Assembly: GCA_023229725.1 (NCBI GenBank)
Contig: JALNYR010000165.1
Span: 1-5,223 of the forward strand
DNA: 5,223 nt
DNA from: Dehalococcoidia bacterium
GTDB taxonomy: Bacteria; Chloroflexota; Dehalococcoidia; GIF9; AB-539-J10
Reading direction: 5' to 3'
Positions 1 to 5,223 of this stretch are shown piece by piece (the stretch's first letter is position 1; each line of letters begins with the position of its first letter). The notes under the pieces are model-generated. The model had not been told where the DNA came from. It saw only the letters and a program-made list of their open reading frames with translations, and did no database searches. A program made the position numbers and the translations under genes.

Positions 1-66
1 GCGACCAGGCTTTCACGGCCTGATCTCTTCAGCGTCACGATGACGCTCGCGTGCAAGTACAAATGA
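1..66 (+). CDS. C-terminal end of an upstream gene (partial), probably a phage tail protein
   Basis: Frame 1 is open from the left edge and ends at the TGA at 64-66, giving 21 residues that finish FSVTMTLACKYK. The TGA overlaps the ATG of the next gene by the classic ATGA arrangement (63-66), which is the main reason to believe this frame is a real gene end. The tail of the peptide alternates hydrophobic and polar residues like a closing beta strand, a common way for phage tail proteins to end. Position directly before a tail-hub gene would fit a distal-tail or minor tail protein, but that is inference from gene order. No domain can be assigned from 21 residues. Confidence 0.7.
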   Translation, partial: ATRLSRPDLFSVTMTLACKYK

Positions 67-2804
67 CCCGGACCGTCGCAGAGCTCCGTTCCTCCGGCTC
101 GGGCTCGCTGATCCTTCTCCTCGAGGTGCCTGGCATCGGGGTCTTCACGACGCACGACTACACCCCGACCGACTCCTGGTTCACCACGGCGGGATACGGC
201 GAGGGTCGCGTCTACCCGTGGCTCCGGTGGCAGGACATCGGACCGATCACCGAGGATATCTCCTTTCTCGACCCTCAGAAGCCGATCAAGGTGCGGAGCA
301 TCGAGCTCGAGGTCGTAGACGTGGCCGGCGGCTTCTCCGCGCTGATCCGCCAGGCCAGGGCCTGGACTCACACGTTCCTGACCTCGACGGTGACGAGCAC
401 CGTCACCACGTTCCCATGTTCGACCACGGCCAACTTTTCGACCTCGGGCCACATCTTCTGCGGCCAGGAGGCTATCCACCACACCTCGACCACGGCCGTC
501 TCGTTCGTCGGGCTCACCCGCGGCGCTCTGGGCACCGGCCAGCGCGAGCACTACGCCCAGGTCACCGTGCCGCCCTTCGAGCAGGCGACGATCGCGGCCG
601 GCCCTCACACGCTCTCGGGGCGTCGCGTGGTGCTCCACCTGGCCGTGGTCGACGACGCGACCGGGCTACCATCGGCGACGTCAGTGATCTACCGGGGTCG
701 CATCGGGCGCGGCGTGCGCTACTCCGGCGGCGTCGCCACGATCCCGATCGACCACATCTCCGAGGCCTTCTACGACAAGGTCGGCCAGCAGCTCCCGATG
801 AGCCTCATCCAGCAGGGATACTGGTTCAGCGGCAACACGATCGACATGAACCGCCTGCGCGAGCGGAGGACCTACGCCGGCGAGGACATCCTCGTAGCGA
901 GCGCCGCGGGCTTCTACCTCTCGACCGTCGTCTCGATCTCCGGCTTTTCGATGTACGCGCAGATGTCCGAGGGCTGGTACTCGCCGACCACGCTGGCGGC
1001 GCAGATTGAGAGCGCGGGCGCCGGCACGCTGCCATACGTGCTTTATCCGGGCTACGGTGCCGAGGGCGACCGCGCCTTGCTGCGCCAGGTCGCGCTCACC
1101 GACGGCCACTCCGAGGTCCCCGTGATCGAGGGCGATCCGCTGTGGTGCCTCGGCTTCGACGCCGGGGTATACGCCGGCCCGTTCAACGCGGCGCTCTCGA
1201 CCATCGCTCAGAACCCGCCGCGGCCGTTCTCCTGCGACCTCACCGACGCGACGAAGCGCCCGGCGATCCGCGTCGCAGACATCGGGCAGTTCACCGCCGA
1301 CCTGTACGCGCAGTCGCCGGGGAATCCCTATCAGCGCATCTTCTCGACCGGGGCCGCCGCGGTCGACGGGAGCGGGCTCGTCTACGTATCGGTCGGCCAG
1401 GGCGACATGTGGCGCGAGCGTGTTGGCTGTAATTTCCTATCCTGCGAGGACCCCGAGGACGCGGTGCTCCGTCACGTCTTCGCCCTCGGGACGCCCATCG
1501 AGACGTTCGCGGCCACCGAGAACAGCACCGTCACCCGGGCGCTGAAGAAGCTGCTCCACCAGATCAGCGGGCAGAACGAGCCGGAACGGTGGTGCGTGTC
1601 GTGGCCGACCTCCGACGACTTCGACTTCGACGAGCTCGACGACGCGATGCGGGGTGTGCTCCCCGAGCTCCGCGAGTACCACGGCTGCATCGTCTCGGGC
1701 GTCAAGCTCTGGGACATGATCGGCCCGCTCCTGTCCCTCTGCTCGATCTCCCCGCGGCTCACGACCGAGGGCCGCATCGGCTTCGCTCAGATTCCCGCGT
1801 TCCTCGCGAGCGAGGCCGCGACCGTCGAGGTGAACTCGGCGGTCTGGGAGCTCGTGCACGCCGCGGAGATCGAGGCCGTGATGGGCGAGGAGCCGGTGGT
1901 GAACACCGTCCACGTCCAGCACAGCTACGACTACCGCGGCGACAGCGGGGCCGACGGCAACACGGGCGGCGGCGCCGGCGGCGACGGCGGCGGCACGGGG
2001 GGCCCGCCGCTCCGGCTCATCTGGCGCGAGGGTACCGCGGACTTCGGCGAGGTCACGAGCGTGCGCATCGACTGCCGCGGCCTCTTGGCTGGCACCGGCC
2101 GCGGGCTCGACCCCGTAGCTGACGTCGAGCGCGCCATGAACCTCCAGGCCGAGGCCGGGCTCTTCGCCCTCTTCGCCCGCGACTACGGCTACGTGACGAT
2201 CCCGTGCGTGCCGCACATCATGGACCAGCTCCGGTGCGGCGAGCTGGTGAAGGTGACGCACGAGCTCGCGCCCGACCCCGTCGAGGGCGGCGTGGGCATG
2301 GTGTCGAGGCTCGGCGTCATCATCGGCAAGCGCTCGCCCATCACGAAGCGCGACGTGGGCCACCTGACGATCCTTTTCGGCTGGGAGCTCCGCACCGGCG
2401 GGATCGCGCCGTGCGCCCGCGTGACGGCCTGGAGCTCTGGCGCGCTGCGCTGCACGTTCTCGGCAGCCTCGACGCCGGAGTACTCCCGCGCCGGCGAGAG
2501 CGACCTCACGCGGTTCTCGATGTTGGCCGGCGCTGAGGAGTTGTACGTCAAGTTCGTTGAGCGCGACACGACGGCGCCGCGCACGTGGGGCCCCGCGATC
2601 GCGAGCACCGTCTCGGGCGCCGCGCTCAGGCTGACCCTCAAGAGCTCGCCCTTCTCGTTCTCGACGTTCCCGACCGGCGGCATGTACATGACGCTCGCGG
2701 ACTGGCCCGACTCGCAGACGACGGCGCGCGAGTACGCCTTCACCGCGAGCTACTCCACGGCCCCGACGCTCTCGACTGCCGAGGGCATGATGTGGACGGT
2801 GTAG
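63..2804 (+). CDS. Phage tail hub / baseplate-hub (tail tip) protein, 913 aa
   Basis: This large protein probably forms the tail tip, joining the tube to the host-contact parts. I chose ATG 63 because it overlaps the previous stop as ATGA; an in-frame GTG at 51 would add four residues, and neither start has a good ribosome site, so coupling is likely. Residue numbers are from ATG 63. Residues 1-100 are a beta-rich start with ITEDISFLDPQKPIKV (62-77), like the first domain of hub proteins. Residues 107-166 form a short insertion with GQEAI (134-138) and TRGALGT (152-158), a motif pair I associate with phage tail proteins. Residues 475-595 contain a helix-rich then beta segment ending in TTEGRIGFAQIPAF, like the interior of gp27-type hubs. 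A glycine-rich linker follows (627-649), then a second beta core ending GVIIGKRSPITKRDVGHLTI, and a C-terminal beta domain (about 781-913). No enzyme motif, signal peptide or membrane segment is seen. The tail assignment is fairly firm; the exact hub subtype is not. Confidence 0.78.
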   Translation: MTRTVAELRSSGSGSLILLLEVPGIGVFTTHDYTPTDSWFTTAGYGEGRVYPWLRWQDIGPITEDISFLDPQKPIKVRSIELEVVDVAGGFSALIRQARAWTHTFLTSTVTSTVTTFPCSTTANFSTSGHIFCGQEAIHHTSTTAVSFVGLTRGALGTGQREHYAQVTVPPFEQATIAAGPHTLSGRRVVLHLAVVDDATGLPSATSVIYRGRIGRGVRYSGGVATIPIDHISEAFYDKVGQQLPMSLIQQGYWFSGNTIDMNRLRERRTYAGEDILVASAAGFYLSTVVSISGFSMYAQMSEGWYSPTTLAAQIESAGAGTLPYVLYPGYGAEGDRALLRQVALTDGHSEVPVIEGDPLWCLGFDAGVYAGPFNAALSTIAQNPPRPFSCDLTDATKRPAIRVADIGQFTADLYAQSPGNPYQRIFSTGAAAVDGSGLVYVSVGQGDMWRERVGCNFLSCEDPEDAVLRHVFALGTPIETFAATENSTVTRALKKLLHQISGQNEPERWCVSWPTSDDFDFDELDDAMRGVLPELREYHGCIVSGVKLWDMIGPLLSLCSISPRLTTEGRIGFAQIPAFLASEAATVEVNSAVWELVHAAEIEAVMGEEPVVNTVHVQHSYDYRGDSGADGNTGGGAGGDGGGTGGPPLRLIWREGTADFGEVTSVRIDCRGLLAGTGRGLDPVADVERAMNLQAEAGLFALFARDYGYVTIPCVPHIMDQLRCGELVKVTHELAPDPVEGGVGMVSRLGVIIGKRSPITKRDVGHLTILFGWELRTGGIAPCARVTAWSSGALRCTFSAASTPEYSRAGESDLTRFSMLAGAEELYVKFVERDTTAPRTWGPAIASTVSGAALRLTLKSSPFSFSTFPTGGMYMTLADWPDSQTTAREYAFTASYSTAPTLSTAEGMMWTV
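381..557 (+). other. Short GQEAI...TRGALGT insertion module inside the hub protein
   Basis: The encoded segment is Thr/Ser-rich, opening STVTSTVTTFP and followed by a Phe-Ser-Thr-Ser-Gly turn, then GQEAI, a second Thr-rich stretch, SFVGLTRGALGT and a closing HY. This resembles a compact beta-hairpin unit, of the general form (I/F)xGxEAIxxTxxxxxxFxGxTRGxxGT, that I recall recurring in phage tail and baseplate proteins. It sits between two conventional beta stretches, so it is probably a loop-borne exposed module. Recognition is from memory of the pattern, not from a search. Confidence 0.5.
1941..2009 (+). other. Glycine-rich interdomain linker in the hub protein
   Basis: About 23 codons encode a low-complexity stretch beginning DSGADGN and running through GGGAGGDGGGTGGPP. 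It separates the segment ending VNTVHVQHSYDYRG from the beta core beginning LRLIWREG. In hub-type tail proteins such a stretch normally marks a flexible or exposed loop. The DNA is a dense GGC/GGG run with a six-G tract at 1997-2002. Confidence 0.75.
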
Positions 2805-2807
2805 ACC

Positions 2808-3410
2808 ATGGCCTGGCTTGACTGCGCGGCATCGACACTCGGGGCGAGCACGGCCTTTCACGCCGGGGCGACCGTCGAGTTCGTCCGAGGCAATCTCCTC
2901 CAGGCGCAGGCGCAGTCGGGATTCGACGTCCAGACCTACCACCACAGCTCGTCGGAACTCATGCACGAGCTCTCGAGCGCCGATGTCTGGGAGCGCTTCG
3001 CGGAGTTCCACGCCCCGGTGCTCCCGGCCCGCCTCGACGACGATGGGGCGTGGCGGCGCATCCGGGTCACGGCCGAGGTCAAGCGCGAGGGCGCCGCCGG
3101 GGTCGCCACGATCAGGCTCTACGCTGGCCACTCCGAGATGCTCTCCGAGCCGCACTCAACCAACGGCTACGCCGACTGGTCGGCCTATGGCGAGATGGCG
3201 TTCTCGACCTCGGCGTACGCGCTGGGCTCGACCACGTTCTATGTCGCCAGGGTCGGTGGGGTCGGGCCGGCGAACCTGTCCGCGGCGATGCTCTCGACGA
3301 TGGGCTACGCGCACTCGATCCCGGTCGTGTTCGTCAACGCGATCACGAAGTGCACCGGCGTGAGCAAGATCTTGCTGCGCGCGCCGCGCTACGATGAGGT
3401 CGCGTCGTGA
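2808..3410 (+). CDS. Hypothetical phage tail-associated beta-sandwich protein, 200 aa
   Basis: The ATG lies three bases after the hub stop codon (TAG 2802-2804), so the two are almost certainly co-transcribed. No strong Shine-Dalgarno is visible close upstream, so translation probably depends on ribosomes finishing the hub. I do not recognise a named family. Residues 1-45 are mixed beta; 44-68 (YHHSSSELMHELSS, then VWERFAEFH) look helical and carry four His; from 80 to about 165 there is a beta-sandwich pattern: WRRIRVTAEVKREG, then TIRLYAG, WSAYGEMAFSTSAYALG, TTFYVARV and LSAAMLSTMGY. This order resembles jelly-roll domains found as accessory parts of phage tails. No signal peptide, membrane segment or catalytic motif is seen. 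Position behind the hub suggests a tail-tip or receptor-contact component; this is inference. Confidence 0.85.
   Translation: MAWLDCAASTLGASTAFHAGATVEFVRGNLLQAQAQSGFDVQTYHHSSSELMHELSSADVWERFAEFHAPVLPARLDDDGAWRRIRVTAEVKREGAAGVATIRLYAGHSEMLSEPHSTNGYADWSAYGEMAFSTSAYALGSTTFYVARVGGVGPANLSAAMLSTMGYAHSIPVVFVNAITKCTGVSKILLRAPRYDEVAS
3393..3400 (+). promoter_or_regulatory. Ribosome binding site for the 329-aa gene
   Basis: GATGAGGT ends six bases before the GTG at 3407, and its GAGGT core matches the anti-Shine-Dalgarno end of 16S rRNA. It lies inside the last codons of the upstream gene. It supports GTG 3407 over the in-frame GTG at 3413. Confidence 0.6.
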
Positions 3411-4396
3411 GGGTGCCGACGCGATTCAACGTCCCGGCGGCATCGGACTGCCACGCGGGCCGCCCCTGCTCGTCGCTGCGTGTCGCGGTTCCGGCGGAGG
3501 AGGGTACGAACCACCTCCTTGGCGACATTCTCGGCGGGCTCCGGCATCACCAGACCGCCGGGCCTGCGACGACCGACATCAGCGGCAAGGCCTACCTGTA
3601 CACGAACAGGCACCCGAACTGCGACCACCTGGCCTTCGTGATCCGCTACGCAGTGGCGGGACAGGGTGAAGAGGCAGTGATACCCGAACTGACGGCGACG
3701 GCGGGGAACGGCTCTGCGGTCGTGCACACAGGCAGTTCGCGAGCCGCCGACAACATCATGCTCTGCCTCTTCGCCCCCTGGGCCGCGGCCGACTCCGGCG
3801 ACCAGGAAGCCACGCTGACGTGGACCGGCTGCACGATCCGGGACTTCTCGGTGTTCGACGTGCCCCGCATCGAGCTCGGTTCCGGAGACCACCGCGTCGA
3901 GCACGTCGACTCCGGACACCTCCGCATCGGGCTCACGACCGAGCGCTACATCGCCGACTCCGACGAGGCCGGCCCTCCGGGGCTCGCGCAGCAGATCATC
4001 AACGCCTGGGACGACTACGATCCGCAGGTCTTTTCGTGGTGGTCGGAGCAGCCGGTCACCGTCGCGTCGGACTCGTGGACCGACCCATTCGGCGGCGTCA
4101 CATTCAAGCACCGCGCGCGGCAGAAGAAGACCAGCGACACCGTCGTCGCCTCGCGCTGGCGCCCCTACGCGAAGGTCAGCGCCGGCACCTACTCCTGGCG
4201 CGTGCGCTCCGCGGTGGGCGGCGACACCGTGACCAGCGGCGACCTGTCGAACACGACCGCTGCGTGGCAGACGGTGCTCACAGGGCTCGACCTCTCGTGC
4301 GTCGGTGACGACCAGTTTCTCTTCGAGTGCGTCCGCAAGACCGGCGCTGGAACGATTTCGATCTACGGCGCGAGCGGAATCGAGGGCGCGGCCTGA
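3407..4396 (+). CDS. Hypothetical phage tail-associated protein with two beta-rich domains, 329 aa
   Basis: The GTG start overlaps the preceding TGA by four bases (GTGA, 3407-3410) and has a GAGG ribosome site at proper spacing, so coupled translation is likely. I do not recognise a named family. Three parts can be seen. Residues about 55-155 look like a beta-sandwich (KAYLYTN, HLAFVIRYAVAG, ATLTWTGCTIRDFSVFDVPRIELG). Residues 160-212 form a connector with RIGLTTERYIADSDEAGPPG and an acidic, aromatic end, WDDYDPQVFSWW. Residues 215-329 form a second beta domain: WRPYAKVSAGTYSWRVRSAV, then AAWQTVLTGLDL, FLFECV and GTISIYGASG. That order (AGTY, a W strand, a closing GxxxIYG) is like carbohydrate-binding-type jelly rolls. 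There is no signal peptide or enzyme motif. A structural tail or receptor-binding role is inferred from neighbours and fold pattern. Confidence 0.87.
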   Translation: MRVPTRFNVPAASDCHAGRPCSSLRVAVPAEEGTNHLLGDILGGLRHHQTAGPATTDISGKAYLYTNRHPNCDHLAFVIRYAVAGQGEEAVIPELTATAGNGSAVVHTGSSRAADNIMLCLFAPWAAADSGDQEATLTWTGCTIRDFSVFDVPRIELGSGDHRVEHVDSGHLRIGLTTERYIADSDEAGPPGLAQQIINAWDDYDPQVFSWWSEQPVTVASDSWTDPFGGVTFKHRARQKKTSDTVVASRWRPYAKVSAGTYSWRVRSAVGGDTVTSGDLSNTTAAWQTVLTGLDLSCVGDDQFLFECVRKTGAGTISIYGASGIEGAA

Positions 4397-4448
4397 GCAG
4401 TTCCGGCGGAGCTTGGGGCCGGATCGTTATATTGGAAGTGAGGGAATC
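4397..4448 (+). other. Only intergenic gap (52 bases), with an AT-rich patch and a ribosome site
   Basis: This is the only gap longer than three bases between the genes. It contains GTTATATTGG (4426-4435), the most AT-rich spot nearby, and then a GGAAGTGAGGG purine tract that serves as the ribosome site. TATATT (4428-4433) resembles a -10 box, but no convincing -35 lies 16-18 bases upstream. A weak five-base inverted pair (TCCGG 4402-4406 with CCGGA 4419-4423) lacks a T tract, so I do not call a terminator. Confidence 0.5.
4434..4444 (+). promoter_or_regulatory. Ribosome binding site for the 106-aa gene
   Basis: GGAAGTGAGGG lies just before the ATG at 4449, with its GAGGG end four bases away and its GGAA end eleven bases away. 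A second in-frame ATG at 4455 would sit ten bases from GAGGG, so either start could use it. The site explains why the gene starts here rather than further upstream, inside the preceding gene. Confidence 0.6.
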
Positions 4449-4769
4449 ATGGGAATGAATCCTTTCGACGAGTGGAAGTCGATGCAGTGTTTCCGGGGCG
4501 CGGCCGACCACGACCAGTGCGCCGTCTCCTCGGTCGCTCGACAGCTCACGCTCTCGACGGCAGGCTGGTGGAAGATCACGACCAGCGGCGACGCCTTCGT
4601 CTCGGGGCCGATGTCGACGCACGCGGCCGTGACGTCCACTACCGGAATGGTGCTTTGGGATCGCGAATCGTGGTTCGTCTACGCGCACACGGCCGGGTGG
4701 TGCATGTCTGTGATCGGTCGAAGCACGACGGGGCAGAAGGCCTACGCCGACCGCGTGAAGGGACCATGA
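4449..4769 (+). CDS. Small single-domain beta-sandwich phage protein, 106 aa
   Basis: I chose ATG 4449 because a purine-rich ribosome site precedes it; the frame stays open upstream to 4305, but that overlaps the preceding gene by about 90 bases and its peptide is Arg/Ser-rich, unlike a real start. ATG 4455 is an alternative. The layout is a chain of short strands: VARQLTLSTAGWWKITTSGDAFVSG, AAVTSTTGMVLWDRESWFVYAH, then WCMSVIGRSTTGQKAYADRV. It matches a pattern I associate with small phage virion proteins of about 100 residues: a strand ending LTxGxYxIxxxGDxxVxxG, an L/W-P/D-x-x-E-x-F/W-x-V strand, and a closing SVIxxSxTG. Six Trp in 106 residues is high and could suit sugar or protein contact. 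The stop overlaps the next ATG (ATGA, 4766-4769). Likely role (inference): tail or capsid decoration. Confidence 0.82.
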   Translation: MGMNPFDEWKSMQCFRGAADHDQCAVSSVARQLTLSTAGWWKITTSGDAFVSGPMSTHAAVTSTTGMVLWDRESWFVYAHTAGWCMSVIGRSTTGQKAYADRVKGP

Positions 4770-5223
4770 GACTCCCAGGCATCTCGGCGCCTGGGTACTC
4801 TATCCCGAGGTGCGGGGCGCCAGGGCGACGCGGCAGCGGGAGGAACCTCCTCACAGACGGCGACATGGAGGCTGCTGCCACAACGGCATGGACGGCAGCC
4901 GCGGCGGCGGTGCTCACGAAGGAGACGACGACCCCTCACGGGGGGGCCAGATGTCTTCGGGTGGCATACGGTGGGACCAACCTGCCTCGAGCGACGCAGG
5001 CTTTCGGCGGGGTCGCCGGGAAGGTCTACCGGCTCACCGGGTGGGCCAGGAGCGATGGCGTCGTGGGCCCGCGCGTCTACGATTCAGGATCCGTCACCCT
5101 ATGGACCGGGACGGCTTCCACGTCGTGGCAGTATTTCAGCGTCACATACACCGCCGTCGGCACGAGCATTACGCTCATGGCGCTGGCCACGGGCGCTGGA
5201 TACGTCGAGTTCGACGACATCTC
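4766..5223 (+). CDS. Carbohydrate-binding-module-like tail protein, 5' part (open at right edge)
   Basis: The ATG overlaps the previous TGA as ATGA and AAGGGA (4758-4763) stands just before it. The frame stays open for 152 codons to the edge, so the C-terminus is missing. Residues 1-26 are basic and Gly/Pro-rich, perhaps an attachment peptide. From residue 27 the protein follows the CBM4/9-like beta-sandwich plan: NLLTDGDMEAAATTAW opening, GGARCLRVAYGG, a strand with GKVYRLTGWARSDG (85-98), SGSVTLWTGTASTSWQYFSVTYTA (108-130; the Trp pair is typical), SITLMALATGAG and a closing YVEFDDI (146-152). In this fold such modules usually bind sugars or act as structural appendages; in phages they commonly sit in receptor-binding or fibre proteins. 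Arginine codons differ from the hub gene (AGA/AGG 5 of 11). An enzyme domain could follow beyond the window, so this could be the front of a depolymerase or fibre; that cannot be judged here. Confidence 0.83.
   Translation, partial: MRLPGISAPGYSIPRCGAPGRRGSGRNLLTDGDMEAAATTAWTAAAAAVLTKETTTPHGGARCLRVAYGGTNLPRATQAFGGVAGKVYRLTGWARSDGVVGPRVYDSGSVTLWTGTASTSWQYFSVTYTAVGTSITLMALATGAGYVEFDDI
4768..4800 (+). other. Hairpin over the start of the CBM-like gene
   Basis: CCCAGGC (4774-4780) and GCCTGGG (4789-4795) are perfectly complementary with an eight-base loop. GAG (4768-4770) and CTC (4798-4800) extend the stem past a small 3x2 internal loop, so the start codon's G is part of the outer stem. No T tract follows, so this is not an ordinary terminator. 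If formed, it would hinder independent initiation and favour ribosomes arriving from the gene before. It lies within coding sequence, so chance is possible. Confidence 0.4.

Noticed and set aside
389..407. Inverted repeat GGTGACG/CGTCACC inside the hub gene
   Set aside because: It arises from Thr-Val codons repeated in the STVTSTV segment and has no T tract or gene boundary nearby.
218..1009. A 263-codon plus-strand frame inside the hub gene
   Set aside because: Its product is extremely rich in Arg, His, Pro and Gly and lies fully within the hub frame; out-of-frame shadow.
1997..2002. Six-G run in the glycine linker as a programmed frameshift site
   Set aside because: The main frame continues for 800 bases after it with protein-like sequence, and neither shifted frame gives a plausible extension.
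1437..3155. A 572-codon open frame on the minus strand
   Set aside because: It lies opposite the hub and next gene, its product is dominated by Arg, Glu, His, Pro and Ala with no fold-like pattern, and it spans two plus-strand genes. This is the usual antisense shadow of high-GC coding DNA.
3389..4111. A 240-codon open frame on the minus strand
   Set aside because: Arg/Val/Gly-rich antisense shadow of the 329-aa gene, which has a better start, ribosome site and coupling to its neighbours.
4428..4433. TATATT as a -10 promoter element
   Set aside because: No matching -35 element at the right distance; kept only as a note on the gap.
4305..4448. Upstream extension of the 106-aa gene
   Set aside because: It would overlap the end of the 329-aa gene by about 90 bases, reads as Arg/Ser-rich sequence, and ignores the ribosome site before ATG 4449.

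Overview
The window looks like part of the tail (host-contact) module of a tailed bacteriophage or prophage. It is GC-rich (about two thirds G+C by eye), so the host is probably a high-GC bacterium, but nothing in it identifies the host. All supported genes are on the plus strand and tightly packed: an ATGA overlap, a 3-base gap, a GTGA overlap, one 52-base gap, then another ATGA overlap. There is no tRNA, rRNA, CRISPR array, insertion sequence or recombinase. No stretch over 300 bases lacks a gene.

Layout. Positions 1-66 hold the last 21 codons of an upstream gene, read in a frame that continues off the left edge. From 63 to 2804 runs a 913-residue protein, best explained as a tail hub / baseplate-hub (tail tip) protein: a beta-rich N-terminal half, a short exposed-looking insertion, a glycine-rich linker, a second beta-rich core and a C-terminal beta domain. 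It is followed by four smaller proteins: 200 aa (2808-3410), 329 aa (3407-4396), 106 aa (4449-4769), and a fifth gene (4766 to the right edge, at least 152 aa) that is open at the 3' end. All four look beta-rich. The last has the layout of a carbohydrate-binding-module-like beta-sandwich (the CBM4/9-type architecture); the 106-aa protein resembles small single-domain virion proteins.

Reading them together (inference): the large protein would close the tail tube at the tip, and the small beta-sandwich proteins downstream would be tip decorations, fibres or receptor-binding parts. The overlapping starts and stops suggest one transcript with translational coupling. The last gene differs from the hub gene in arginine and glycine codon use, as expected if receptor-binding modules are exchanged between phages.

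I see no defence system, enzyme cassette or other non-phage system. The most novel aspect is the run of four poorly recognisable beta-sandwich proteins, with a hairpin over the start of the last one.
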